Shown here one piece after another: positions 1 through 7,995 of a DNA stretch of 64,000 nucleotides. The notes beneath the pieces were generated by a model. That model ran no database searches, had not been told where the DNA came from, and saw only the letters and a program-made list of their open reading frames with translations. A program made the position numbers and the translations under genes. The stretch spans positions 496,001 through 560,000 of the forward strand of contig NZ_FSQW01000001.1 of NCBI RefSeq assembly GCF_900128895.1, written 5' to 3'. This stretch comes from Parasphingorhabdus marina DSM 22363 (lineage in GTDB: Bacteria > Pseudomonadota > Alphaproteobacteria > Sphingomonadales > Sphingomonadaceae). How positions within the stretch are numbered: the first letter of the stretch is position 1; each line of letters starts with the position of its first letter.

Positions 1-398
1 CAATTGAAGACCGGCTGGCAATCCGGGAACTGCATGACAGCTATTGCGATGCCGTGCTGCGCAACGACCCGGATGACTGGGGGGCCTTGTGGACCGAAGA
101 TGCAGTCTGGTCGCTGATGGGCACCGAAGTGGTCGGACGCGAGAATATCGTCAATTTGTGGAACGGGGCGATGAGTGCCTTTGATGCGGTCAGCTTTCTC
201 GGGATTCCCGGGAGCCTTGAGGTGACCGGAGACACGGCTTCGGGCCGCTACCAGACCCACGAGATCCTGGTCGAGAAAGGCGAACCGCGTATTGCCGGCG
301 GACGCTATGACGACGAGTTCGTCAAGATTGACGGCCAGTGGCTGTACAGCAAACGCATATTCAATGTTGTCGCCCAGCTGGGCGGACAAAAGCTTTAG
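1..398 (+). CDS. SnoaL-like / NTF2-fold protein, 5' truncated by window edge
   Basis: The frame is already open at base 3 and runs to TAG at 396-398, giving 131 visible residues, so the true start lies left of the window. The visible N-terminus (IEDRLAIRELHDSYCDAV) followed by WGALWTEDAVW and a C-terminal GRYDDEFVKIDGQWLYSKR is the usual pattern of SnoaL-like proteins, a small cone-shaped fold used by dehydratases, isomerases and ring-hydroxylating-dioxygenase small subunits. The exact reaction cannot be read from the sequence. It is followed after 13 bases by a monooxygenase-fold gene and then a P450 and an SDR, all on the same strand, so I infer one catabolic or tailoring operon. Confidence 0.8.
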   Translation, partial: IEDRLAIRELHDSYCDAVLRNDPDDWGALWTEDAVWSLMGTEVVGRENIVNLWNGAMSAFDAVSFLGIPGSLEVTGDTASGRYQTHEILVEKGEPRIAGGRYDDEFVKIDGQWLYSKRIFNVVAQLGGQKL

Positions 399-411
399 GA
401 GGGATGCCTTT

Positions 412-753
412 ATGGCAAAAATACTGATCGCGGCCCATATCGATGTGGATCCCGCACAACGCGAGGAATGCCTGAAAACCGGGCAGCCCTATATCGACGG
501 CGCGCTGACGCAGGAAGGCTGCCTGTGCTACAGCTGGTGCGCCGACCTCAACAACCCCGCGCGGATCGAGGTGTTCGAGGAATGGACCAGCGAAGAAGCG
601 CTCGCCCAGCATTTCCAGGATGTGCATTATGCCAGCATGCGCGATCATATCGGGAAATTCGGGCTGACCAATGCGGTCAGCGCCAAATATCGCGTGGATG
701 CAGAAGGCCCGGTCTATAATGACCAGGGCATGCCCACACCGGCCTTTGACTGA
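412..753 (+). CDS. Antibiotic biosynthesis monooxygenase (ABM)-fold protein
   Basis: This encodes 113 residues with the ABM ferredoxin-like pattern: a first strand with AKILIAAHIDVDP, a central EGCLCYSWCADLNNP, then FEEWTSEEALAQHFQ with the histidine usual in this family. Such proteins are small cofactor-independent quinol or aromatic monooxygenases, or act as dimeric heme or quinone handlers. The start at 412 is chosen because GGAGGG ends 8 bases upstream (398-403) and the open frame further 5' would overlap the previous gene. It lies between a SnoaL-like gene and a P450 on the same strand, which supports a shared oxidative pathway; the substrate is unknown. Confidence 0.75.
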   Translation: MAKILIAAHIDVDPAQREECLKTGQPYIDGALTQEGCLCYSWCADLNNPARIEVFEEWTSEEALAQHFQDVHYASMRDHIGKFGLTNAVSAKYRVDAEGPVYNDQGMPTPAFD

Positions 754-771
754 AATCCCGGGAACAGAACC

Positions 772-2025
772 ATGAACGAAGTCGCCAGCAAATCGCTCTT
801 TCAGCCAGATATCCTTGTTGATCCATTTGAGTTTTATGAAGAGCAGCGCAAGGACAATCCGGTCTTCTTCGACGAAGCCAGTGGCACCTATATCGTGCTT
901 GATTATGACCTGATCTCCGAAGCGGTCGGGCGGCTCGATGATTTTTCCAACAATTTCAATGCGCTTCTTTCGGGTGGGAAATCAAAGGAAGAACTCGACA
1001 ATGACGAAGAGCTGCAGGCGATCCAGTCGAAAGGCTGGCCGCAGGTCGACACGTTGCTCACCGCCGACCAGCCGCGTCACACACGCTTTCGCAAGCTGGT
1101 CAATCTGGCCTTTTCCATGCCGAAGGTGAACAAGCTCGAAGACAGCATTCGGGCCATGTCCAATGAGCTGATCGACGGTTTCATCGACAAGGGCGAATGC
1201 GAGTTCGTCAGCGAATATGCGATCCCGATGCCAGTGAAGACCATTGCCGGGCAGCTCGGTCTGGATGTCGCGGATGCCGATACGATCAAGCGCTGGACCA
1301 ATGCCTTTGTCGACCGGCTGTCGGGCATGATGACCCGCGAACGCCAGCTCGAGACCGAGCGTGAAGTCGTGGAATATCAGCATGCGCTGAAAGCCAATAT
1401 GGACGAGCGGCGCAAGCAGGCACAGGAGGACATTCTCTCGGACCTGGTCAATGCCCGGGTTGATGGCGAACGGCCGCTGGACGATGCCGAATCGCTTTCC
1501 ATTGTTCAGCAGCTGATGGTCGCGGGCAACGAGACCACCACGGCCGCCCTCGCCGAAGGATTGCGGCTGTTTGCGACCAATCCGGATCAGTATAAAAAGA
1601 TCCAGGATGATCCCTCGCTAATCCCCAATGCGGTGGAGGAGGTGCTGCGCATGTCAAGCGGATCGTCGGGCATCTGGCGGGTTATGCACCGCGATGCGGA
1701 ACTGGGCGGCGTGATGCTGCCCAAGGGCGCAATGGTGATGATGCGCTATCACGCGGCCAATCGCGATCCGAAACAGTTCGAGAACCCGAACGAGTTCCAG
1801 GTCGACCGCAAGAATGCCCGCACGCATCTCGCCTTTGGCAAAGGCATCCACATGTGCGTCGGCAACATGCTCTCGCGCAAGGAAATGACCGTGTCGTTCC
1901 AGCAATTTGCCAAACGTATCGACAATATCCGGATCAAGGAAGGTGCGGAGCTCACCTATCCGCCCAACATGATGCTGCGCGGGCTGACCAATTTGCCGCT
2001 CACCTTTGACAAAAGACAGGACTGA
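772..2025 (+). CDS. Cytochrome P450, soluble bacterial class
   Basis: The product is 417 residues, the usual size for a soluble bacterial P450. Diagnostic motifs are visible in order: the I-helix AGNETTTAA (oxygen activation), the K-helix EEVLR (ExxR), and the heme-binding loop FGKGIHMCVG with the axial cysteine near residue 362. No membrane anchor is seen. P450s of this type take electrons from a ferredoxin, and no ferredoxin or reductase gene is adjacent, so its redox partner must be elsewhere. The gene sits 18 bases after the ABM gene and 3 bases before an SDR, which suggests that a hydroxylated product is then oxidised by the SDR. The substrate cannot be inferred. Confidence 0.93.
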   Translation: MNEVASKSLFQPDILVDPFEFYEEQRKDNPVFFDEASGTYIVLDYDLISEAVGRLDDFSNNFNALLSGGKSKEELDNDEELQAIQSKGWPQVDTLLTADQPRHTRFRKLVNLAFSMPKVNKLEDSIRAMSNELIDGFIDKGECEFVSEYAIPMPVKTIAGQLGLDVADADTIKRWTNAFVDRLSGMMTRERQLETEREVVEYQHALKANMDERRKQAQEDILSDLVNARVDGERPLDDAESLSIVQQLMVAGNETTTAALAEGLRLFATNPDQYKKIQDDPSLIPNAVEEVLRMSSGSSGIWRVMHRDAELGGVMLPKGAMVMMRYHAANRDPKQFENPNEFQVDRKNARTHLAFGKGIHMCVGNMLSRKEMTVSFQQFAKRIDNIRIKEGAELTYPPNMMLRGLTNLPLTFDKRQD

Positions 2026-2028
2026 CAT

Positions 2029-2799
2029 ATGGGCATGATGGACGGAAAAGTCGCACTGATTTCAGGCGGCGCGGAAGGTATTGGCGGGACCGCCGGACAG
2101 CGGTTCGTCGAAGAGGGCGGCTCGGTAATGCTGGCCGATATCCAGATTGACAAGGCGAAGGCGCATGCCGAAGCGCTGGGCGAACGCGCCGCCGCGGTCG
2201 AACTGGATGTCCGCGATCTGGATCAGTGGCAGGCCGCGGTCGACGCCACAAAGGCGAAATTCGGCAAGATGACGACATTGTTCAACGTCGCCGGCATTTC
2301 CGAGCCGGGGTCGGCGGACGAGGTTGATCTCGACAGCTGGAACCGGACCATCGACATCAATTTGCAGGGCACATTTTACGGCTGCCGGGTGGGTCTGCCG
2401 GCGATCATCGAGAGCGGGGAAGACGGCGCGATTGTCAATATCGGCTCGATGCTGGCGATGCGTCCCGGGGCGCAATTTGCCGCCTATTGCGCCAGCAAGG
2501 CAGCGGTCACCTCTCTCAGCAAGTCCCTGGCGCTGCACTGCGCGGCAGAAAAATATCCCGTACGCGTCAACACGGTCCATCCCGGCGCGATCGACACGCC
2601 GATGTACCAGCGCTACCTCGCGGCCTATCCCGGACCGCATGACGAGGCGGTCGAAGTGTTCAACCGCAATCATCCGATCAACCGGGTCGGGCAGGCCGTG
2701 GAGGTCGCCAATGCGATGCTCTGGCTGGCCAGCGATGCGAGCAGCTTCACGACCGCCAATGACATCACCGTCGACGGCGGCGGCAGCTACCGGGAATAG
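2029..2799 (+). CDS. Short-chain dehydrogenase/reductase (SDR)
   Basis: A 256-residue classical SDR. The cofactor-binding motif SGGAEGIG is at residues 12-19, a conserved Asn is at 111 (NLQG), the catalytic Ser is near 140 and Tyr153/Lys157 form the YxxxK pair (YCASK). The C-terminus ends with the family-typical DITVDGGGSYRE. It would oxidise or reduce an alcohol/ketone with NAD(P). The start at 2029 is 3 bases after the P450 stop; a second ATG two codons in (MM) could also be used. It is the last gene of the left-hand plus-strand block. Confidence 0.92.
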   Translation: MGMMDGKVALISGGAEGIGGTAGQRFVEEGGSVMLADIQIDKAKAHAEALGERAAAVELDVRDLDQWQAAVDATKAKFGKMTTLFNVAGISEPGSADEVDLDSWNRTIDINLQGTFYGCRVGLPAIIESGEDGAIVNIGSMLAMRPGAQFAAYCASKAAVTSLSKSLALHCAAEKYPVRVNTVHPGAIDTPMYQRYLAAYPGPHDEAVEVFNRNHPINRVGQAVEVANAMLWLASDASSFTTANDITVDGGGSYRE

Positions 2800-2821
2800 G
2801 GTTCGACCACAGCAAAAATGC

Positions 2822-2847
2822 AAAAAAGGGGCAGCCGAAACTGCCCC
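2822..2847 (-). terminator. Intrinsic terminator of the 2896-3651 lipoprotein gene
   Basis: GGGGCAG (2828-2834) and CTGCCCC (2841-2847) form a perfect 7-bp stem with a CCGAAA loop. On the minus strand the stem is followed by six T (2827-2822), so it terminates leftward transcription of the lipoprotein gene. It may also block read-through from the convergent SDR gene, although the plus-strand T-run is poor. Confidence 0.8.
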
Positions 2848-2895
2848 GGTCCGGATTTTATGAAATGCGAAGTCCGGACATGTTCTGTGCCCCGA

Positions 2896-3651
2896 TCAGC
2901 GGCCGTTGCTGGCCACGATATCGACAACCGAACCGCCACCGGCGCGCTTGTTCAGCGTGATCACAAAGGCGCCGTCATCACTGCTGCGGGTTCCGCCCAG
3001 GACATGTTCGGCACCGCGCAGCAGATATTCCGCACTGTAGCCGCTATTTTTGGCCTGGGTGTAATAATAGTCCACGACATTCTTGATCGAAGATGCGGTC
3101 GAAAAGCTGACGACGCGAATATCGCACAGGCCGCCTTCGACACCAGCCGCTTCTTTCACATTGGCTCGCGGATAAACCGGGAATTCGGGTGGCATGCGGT
3201 TGGCCCAGCCCATGTCATAGCTGAGCTTCTGGTCGCAGGTTCCCTTGCCGCGCTGCGCCGACTGCTGCTCCGCCTTGGCGCCGAGAGTCATGCCCTGTCC
3301 GGATCCCCCGCAGCTGGTGCATTCATCGTCCGACGTCATATTGCGCGGCTTGGGTGCGCTGAGCAATTTGCCGGTAACGGCAGAGCCAGCGGTACCCGCA
3401 GCGGGCGGCACGGCGCCGTCAATGGCACCATTGGCGCTGCGGACCGCATTGCTGTTGGACTGATCGGCCAGATCGGGATCCACCAGGATGGAATCTTCCA
3501 GCGCATCATTCATCGCCGGATCCGCCGTCAGATTATCGTCCAGCTCGGCCAGTTCGGCGGCATTGTCTTCATTGCTGCCGCACGCAGCCAATGTCATCGG
3601 CAGCGTCAGTGCCGCAGCAGCGAGCAATAGCGAGCGAGTGGATTTTGACAT
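2896..3651 (-). CDS. Predicted lipoprotein of unknown function
   Basis: A 251-residue protein. The N-terminus has a basic start, a hydrophobic stretch and LAAC-G, a good lipobox, so it is probably a lipoprotein. An acidic, Asn/Asp-rich linker follows, then a CTSCGGSGQG segment and a C-terminal half with DMGWANRMPPEFPVYPRA and a predicted alpha/beta part ending in VVDIVASNG. I do not recognise a named family. SD AGGAG stands 8 bases before the ATG but lies in one arm of a hairpin (3660-3675), see that entry. The gene is monocistronic and converges on the SDR with a terminator between them. Confidence 0.75.
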   Translation of the reverse strand: MSKSTRSLLLAAAALTLPMTLAACGSNEDNAAELAELDDNLTADPAMNDALEDSILVDPDLADQSNSNAVRSANGAIDGAVPPAAGTAGSAVTGKLLSAPKPRNMTSDDECTSCGGSGQGMTLGAKAEQQSAQRGKGTCDQKLSYDMGWANRMPPEFPVYPRANVKEAAGVEGGLCDIRVVSFSTASSIKNVVDYYYTQAKNSGYSAEYLLRGAEHVLGGTRSSDDGAFVITLNKRAGGGSVVDIVASNGR

Positions 3652-3659
3652 GGATATAA

Positions 3660-3675
3660 CTCCTGATTTCAGGAG
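3660..3675 (-). promoter_or_regulatory. Shine-Dalgarno-sequestering hairpin (possible RNA thermometer)
   Basis: On the minus strand CTCCTG AAAT CAGGAG is a perfect 6-bp inverted repeat (7 bp if the loop is only AA). Its 3' arm is the ribosome-binding site AGGAG of the lipoprotein gene that starts at 3651. Pairing would hide the SD, so translation could depend on melting, ligand or a trans factor. The structure is seen; the regulatory role is inferred. Confidence 0.4.
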
Positions 3676-3764
3676 GTAAATGGCCCGTAAACCGTTAATA
3701 ATCCGTTAGGGAATATGGTTAAACCGGAGAGATTTTGTTAACCGGCTGTGCCAGATCGGGATTC

Positions 3765-4226
3765 TCAGCCAAAGCCGTCCGCACCTTCCAGTTCTCCGAA
3801 CCTTATCAGCCGCGATGTCAGAACCGCTGCCTGGCGGTTGACCACGGCTTTTTTATAATCCGGATCGCTGATCATCTCCATGAATGCCGCGCTATTCGGG
3901 TAGCGCGCGATAAATGAACTGTCCCAGAATTTTTCCTGCGGTCCAATCACCATGGCTTCCATTTTTCCGCGCCAGATGATGGTGCCGCCGACCCGCTGGA
4001 AAATCGGGCCGCTGGTCTTGCCATATTCGGCATAGGCCCGTTCCCCGCTCCAGCCGTGGTCGGCATTGGGATGATCCTCGGGATATTGCGCCTGTTCGTG
4101 GAAGCGCAGCAGGTTGAGCATGTTGATCGGCACGTCCCGGGGCAGGGCCTTGAACGCGTCGAAACTCTCCCGTGTCGGATCGAGAAACAGTTTTCCGTCC
4201 TGCTCTCCGCCTGTGGCATCCGTCAT
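3765..4226 (-). CDS. DUF1330-like protein
   Basis: The product from the chosen start is 153 residues. The core VPINMLNLLRFHEQAQYPE, AYAEYGKTSGPIFQRVGG, MVIGPQEKFWDSSFIARYPN and FMEMISDPDYKKAVVNR is the dimeric ferredoxin-like fold of DUF1330/NIPSNAP-type proteins, of unknown biochemical role. I prefer the start at 4226: GGGGAG precedes it by 5 bases and it follows directly after the stop of the upstream GNAT gene (TGATCATG). A start at 4268 would overlap that gene by 40 bases. The two genes are probably co-transcribed. Confidence 0.75.
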   Translation of the reverse strand: MTDATGGEQDGKLFLDPTRESFDAFKALPRDVPINMLNLLRFHEQAQYPEDHPNADHGWSGERAYAEYGKTSGPIFQRVGGTIIWRGKMEAMVIGPQEKFWDSSFIARYPNSAAFMEMISDPDYKKAVVNRQAAVLTSRLIRFGELEGADGFG

Positions 4227-4228
4227 GA

Positions 4229-4792
4229 TCAGCTCCCCCGTCCAAATTTCCTGCGGTTCTCCATCCACTGTTCGCGCGACTGTCCCCAGTCGTCAACCCT
4301 CGCATCCTGATAAGGATCGGGTAACCGGGTGGGACCCCGATTGGTTGAACCCAGTCTCTCGGCGAGGCGGATCGAAGCCGTGTTCGCCGGATCAATCGTA
4401 TGGCAGATATCGCTCCAGCCGAGCTCGTCGACGACATAGTTCATCGAGGCCACCGCCGCCTCGAGCGCATAGCCCTTTCCGGCATGAGAGGGCGCCACAC
4501 CCCAGCCGACTTCGGTGCCCGGCCAGCCTTCCGGCTGCCACGGACCGATCCGGCCAATCCATTGGCCGCTATCCTTGAGAATCAGCGAAAACATCGCAAA
4601 GCCCCGAACATGCCAGGCGCCGACCATGCCGCACAGGTCCCGCCAGGAAGCGGACCGGCTCTTGGCTCCGCCAATATAGGTCATGGTGTCCGCATCCGAC
4701 TGAAACGCCGCCCATGCGTCAAAATCCTCCGCGCTGGGCGGACGCAAGATCAGCCGTTCTGTTTCCAGCCGGATATCTGCAATGTCAGGCAT
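4229..4792 (-). CDS. GNAT-family N-acetyltransferase, RimJ/RimL-like
   Basis: A 187-residue acetyltransferase. It begins IRLETERLILRPPSAEDF, the opening typical of RimJ/RimL-type GNATs, and has the acetyl-CoA-binding loop near GVAPSHAGKGYALEA followed by a conserved DPANTASIRLAERLG helix. These enzymes transfer acetyl groups to protein N-termini or small amines; the substrate here is unknown. AGGGAAA lies about 7 bases before the ATG. The next gene (DUF1330) starts 2 bases after its stop. Confidence 0.88.
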   Translation of the reverse strand: MPDIADIRLETERLILRPPSAEDFDAWAAFQSDADTMTYIGGAKSRSASWRDLCGMVGAWHVRGFAMFSLILKDSGQWIGRIGPWQPEGWPGTEVGWGVAPSHAGKGYALEAAVASMNYVVDELGWSDICHTIDPANTASIRLAERLGSTNRGPTRLPDPYQDARVDDWGQSREQWMENRRKFGRGS

Positions 4793-4846
4793 GTGAATTT
4801 CCCTTCAAACCAGTGGCATAGCGACAGAGGGTCCGTGCATAAAGAC

Positions 4847-4875
4847 TTGAAATCACACTGCTCTATGCCTATAAT
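4847..4875 (+). promoter_or_regulatory. Strong sigma-70-type promoter giving a leaderless transcript
   Basis: TTGAAA (4847-4852) and a consensus TATAAT (4870-4875) are separated by 17 bases. The ATG of the next gene is at 4882, exactly where a start site 6-7 bases after the -10 would fall, and there is no Shine-Dalgarno. The transcript would therefore begin at or next to the start codon. Confidence 0.7.
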
Positions 4876-4881
4876 ACAGTT

Positions 4882-5103
4882 ATGGCGAATATTATATCCA
4901 TACTCATCGGCGGCATCGCGCTTGTTCTGGCTTTTGTCGGACTGGTTCCCCTGCTGGGCTGGACCAACTGGCTAATCCTGCCCATTGCGGGCGTTGGCGC
5001 GTTGTTCGGCCTCATTTCCAGCAAGTCCAGCGGCATGTATTTCTGCATCATCGTGATGGGCATCTGTGCATTCCGGCTGTGGATCGGCGGCGGTATCATC
5101 TGA
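4882..5103 (+). CDS. Small inner-membrane protein
   Basis: The 73 residues are almost wholly hydrophobic, with two or three short membrane segments (about residues 4-25, 29-46 and 51-70) joined by a small polar loop GLISSKSSGMY. No family is recognised. The evidence that it is real is the excellent promoter immediately upstream and its compact membrane-protein composition. The mRNA is probably leaderless. Nothing nearby suggests a partner. Confidence 0.65.
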   Translation: MANIISILIGGIALVLAFVGLVPLLGWTNWLILPIAGVGALFGLISSKSSGMYFCIIVMGICAFRLWIGGGII

Positions 5104-5231
5104 CTTTTGGCGCGGGCCGCGCCACAAGCGGACCGCGCGATAGACTGGCTGTTTCCGGCAAAAGAATCGGTTGCTGCCCGAACGGCAGTTAATCATTGCC
5201 CCGGCCGCAGCGCAGGCCTAATCGCGTTGGC

Positions 5232-6140
5232 ATGACACAACAGCAAAGCGACAGCCCTCTGGGCCTCGTCCAGGCCTTGATTGCCTGCACCTTCTGGGGT
5301 GTCATGCCCATCTATTTCAAATTGCTGCAGGTCATTCCGCCGCTCGAAGTCGTCGCCCACCGTGCCATCTGGCTGGTGCCGCTGCTGTTGCTGATTCTCT
5401 GGTTCAGGAAAAACATCTCCGGACTCAAGGCCGCCCTCGCAGACCCCAAAATTCTCGGATATCTGTTCCTGAGCGCCTTTTTCATAGCGGCCAACTGGTC
5501 CATCTATGTCTGGGCGGTGCAGGAGGACCATGTCCTTGCGGCCAGTCTCGGCTATTTCATCAGTCCGCTGCTGATCGTGTTCCTCGGCAGCCTCGTGCTC
5601 AAGGAGAAACTCACCCGCAATCAGTGGATCGCCGTCGCGGTTGCCGCTGCTGGCGTATCAGTGCTGGCCGTCGAGGCCTGGCAGACATTGTGGATCAGTC
5701 TCCTGCTCGCCGGATCCTGGGGACTTTACGGCCTGATCCGCAAGGTGACGCCTGTCGGCCCGATGGTCGGTCTGACGGTGGAAACCGGGTTGCTCTTTCC
5801 GCTGTTCCTGGCCTGGCTGATCTGGCTGTCGATGAGCCCGGAAGGAATCGGCTTTGGCCAGTCCTGGCCGATCGATCTGTTGCTGATCGGCGGTGCAGCG
5901 GTCACGGCAATCCCCTTGTTGTTGTTCGCGGCGGCCGTCCGGACGGTCAGCCTGACCACCATGGGCCTGCTGCAATATGTCGCACCGATCATGCAGTTCC
6001 TGATTGGGGTATTTGTCTACAACGAACCGCTGACAACATCGCACATGATCTGCTTTGGCCTGATCTGGATCAGCCTCGCGATTTTTTCCGCCGATGCCTG
6101 GCGCAATGCCCCCGGCCGCAAGCCAGCTGCAACCGTCTGA
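5232..6140 (+). CDS. rarD: EamA-family transporter RarD
   Basis: A 302-residue DMT-superfamily permease with about ten hydrophobic segments. The opening GLVQALIACTFWGVMPIYFKLLQ and the internal ALYFSLI-type repeats, with VAHRAIWLVPLL, match RarD proteins (chloramphenicol-sensitive protein family). Substrate transport has not been settled for RarD. I use the ATG at 5232; an in-frame upstream start at 5196 would add a basic 12-residue tail that the family lacks. Its stop TGA directly abuts the convergent pyrC stop (TGATCA at 6138-6143). Confidence 0.85.
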   Translation: MTQQQSDSPLGLVQALIACTFWGVMPIYFKLLQVIPPLEVVAHRAIWLVPLLLLILWFRKNISGLKAALADPKILGYLFLSAFFIAANWSIYVWAVQEDHVLAASLGYFISPLLIVFLGSLVLKEKLTRNQWIAVAVAAAGVSVLAVEAWQTLWISLLLAGSWGLYGLIRKVTPVGPMVGLTVETGLLFPLFLAWLIWLSMSPEGIGFGQSWPIDLLLIGGAAVTAIPLLLFAAAVRTVSLTTMGLLQYVAPIMQFLIGVFVYNEPLTTSHMICFGLIWISLAIFSADAWRNAPGRKPAATV

Positions 6141-7220
6141 TCAGCCAGCAAAGCGCCAGCCGAGCTGTTCGCCGGCATGAAAAGGCACGATTCCCGTACC
6201 GCCTGCCGCAATATTTTCCGGAACGTCAACCGGCTGACGCTCGAGCGTGACCGTGCCCTCATTGCGGGGCAGGCCGTAGAAGTCCGGACCATGTTCCGAC
6301 GCAAAGCCCTCCAGCCGGTCGAGCGCGTCTTCCTCTTCAAACACCGTCGCATAGCTTTCCAGCGCATAGGGCGCGTTGAAAATACCCGCACAACCGCAAG
6401 CGGTCTCCTTGGCGGCCACTTCGTGCGGGGCGGTGTCGGTACCGAGGAAAAATTTCGGCGAACCGGAGGTCGCTGCACGGCGCAGCGCCAGCCGGTGCTG
6501 CTCCCGCTTCGCCACCGGCAGACAATAGGCATGCGGACGGATCCCGCCGGCAAAAATCGCGTTGCGATTGATATGCAGATGCTGCGGCGTGATCGTCGCC
6601 GCGACATGGGGGCCGGATGCCATCACAAAATCCACGGCGTCCGATGTGGTGATATGCTCGAACACGATTTTCAGCTCCGGCAGATCCCGCGCGAGACCCG
6701 ACAATATCCTCTCGATGAAGACCGCCTCGCGGTCGAAAATGTCGATTTCGCTATCGGTGACTTCGCCGTGGACGAGCAGCGGCATGCCGATCTTTTGCAT
6801 CCGCTCCAGAACGGCATGCAGATTCGCAACGTCGGTCACGCCATGCGCGCTGTTGGTCGTGGCATTGGCCGGATAGAGCTTGGCCGCCGTGAAGATCCCG
6901 TCCGCAAACCCCTGCGCCAGATCATCAGCATCAGTCGTGTCGGTCAGATAACTGGTCATCAGCGGTTCGAAATCACAGCCCTCGGGCAGCGCCGCCATGA
7001 TCCGGTCGCGATAGGCGGCGCCCGCCGCCGCGGTGATCACCGGCGGTGACAGATTGGGCATGACAATCGCCCGGGCAAACTGGCGCGCGGTATATTGCGC
7101 GACGGCCTGCAACATGTCGCCATCACGCAAATGGACATGCCAGTCATCGGGGCGGCGGATGGTCAGATTGTCGGCTGTGCTCACGTCATTCTCATTCAGC
7201 TTGGTATTTTGCCCGATCAT
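6141..7220 (-). CDS. pyrC: Dihydroorotase, class II (PyrC)
   Basis: A 359-residue amidohydrolase that cyclises carbamoyl-aspartate to dihydroorotate in pyrimidine synthesis. The metal site HVHLRDG (His28, His30), MPNL, the carbamylated-lysine segment [11 protein letters not shown] (Lys114), a later metal-ligand histidine in LLVHGEV and the catalytic Asp in FLGTDTAPH are all present. E. coli PyrC is 348 residues, so the first dozen residues may be untranslated and a start slightly downstream is possible. The gene is divergent from ygfZ with 15 bases between them, so the two share one control region. Confidence 0.93.
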   Translation of the reverse strand: MIGQNTKLNENDVSTADNLTIRRPDDWHVHLRDGDMLQAVAQYTARQFARAIVMPNLSPPVITAAAGAAYRDRIMAALPEGCDFEPLMTSYLTDTTDADDLAQGFADGIFTAAKLYPANATTNSAHGVTDVANLHAVLERMQKIGMPLLVHGEVTDSEIDIFDREAVFIERILSGLARDLPELKIVFEHITTSDAVDFVMASGPHVAATITPQHLHINRNAIFAGGIRPHAYCLPVAKREQHRLALRRAATSGSPKFFLGTDTAPHEVAAKETACGCAGIFNAPYALESYATVFEEEDALDRLEGFASEHGPDFYGLPRNEGTVTLERQPVDVPENIAAGGTGIVPFHAGEQLGWRFAG

Positions 7221-7235
7221 CCCTACCTAAACCCC

Positions 7236-7976
7236 ATGACCGAGACCAGACTTATTGACCGCGCGCTGATCCGTTTGTCCACCGATGATCCGGAAGAGGA
7301 TATGCGGGAGTTTCTCCAGGGGCTGGTCACGCAGGACGTGGCGGCGGTCCGGGCAGATGCTCCGCAATGGTCCGCCCTGCTGTCCGCGCAGGGAAAGCTG
7401 CTGTTCGATTTCCTCCTCTGGGCCGATGGCGAGGACATTTTGATCGATTGCGAGGCTTCGGCAAGGGACTCGCTGATCAAGCGGCTGAAGCTCTATCGCC
7501 TGCGCCGCAAGATCACTATTGCGGCGGAAGACAATCTGGCCGTGCACTGGGCGTTGGACGCGCCCGACAAGCCGCATGATCCCCGGCTCGATGCACTTGG
7601 CCATCGCTGGCTGGAAGCCAGTGCCACTGATCCGGAAACAGGTGCGGATGCTGACTGGCGGCGCCATCGGCTGTCTCTCGGCGTGGCCGAGGGTGAAGCT
7701 GAACTGGGCAGCGAAAAAACGCTGTGGCTGGAATGCAATGCCGCGGAACTGAACGGCGTCAGTTTCGAAAAGGGCTGCTATGTTGGCCAGGAAAATACCG
7801 CACGGATGAATTACCGGCAGAAAATCAATCGGCGGATCGTGGTGGTGCCACTCGAGAAGGCCGACACAAAACGTCAGCGCAAAGCCTGGCCCGAGCTCGG
7901 CCTGTCGGTCGAGCATCGGCGGATTGACGATCTGGCAGATCTGGATCTGCCGGACTGGCTGCAACAAGCGTTATAG
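7236..7976 (+). CDS. ygfZ: YgfZ/CAF17-type folate-binding Fe-S cluster protein
   Basis: A 246-residue member of the GcvT-like YgfZ family, which uses folate to help repair or insert iron-sulfur clusters. The signature KGCYVGQE is at residues 179-186, followed by ENTARMNYRQKINRRIV. The N-terminal FLQGLVTQDV and the LFDFLLW segment are also typical. The ATG at 7236 is selected because an upstream in-frame extension would run through the divergent pyrC start. The complete SUF operon for cluster assembly lies 20 kb to the right, but there is no direct operon link. Confidence 0.9.
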   Translation: MTETRLIDRALIRLSTDDPEEDMREFLQGLVTQDVAAVRADAPQWSALLSAQGKLLFDFLLWADGEDILIDCEASARDSLIKRLKLYRLRRKITIAAEDNLAVHWALDAPDKPHDPRLDALGHRWLEASATDPETGADADWRRHRLSLGVAEGEAELGSEKTLWLECNAAELNGVSFEKGCYVGQENTARMNYRQKINRRIVVVPLEKADTKRQRKAWPELGLSVEHRRIDDLADLDLPDWLQQAL

Positions 7977-7995
7977 AAATCGCCTGACGACCTGG

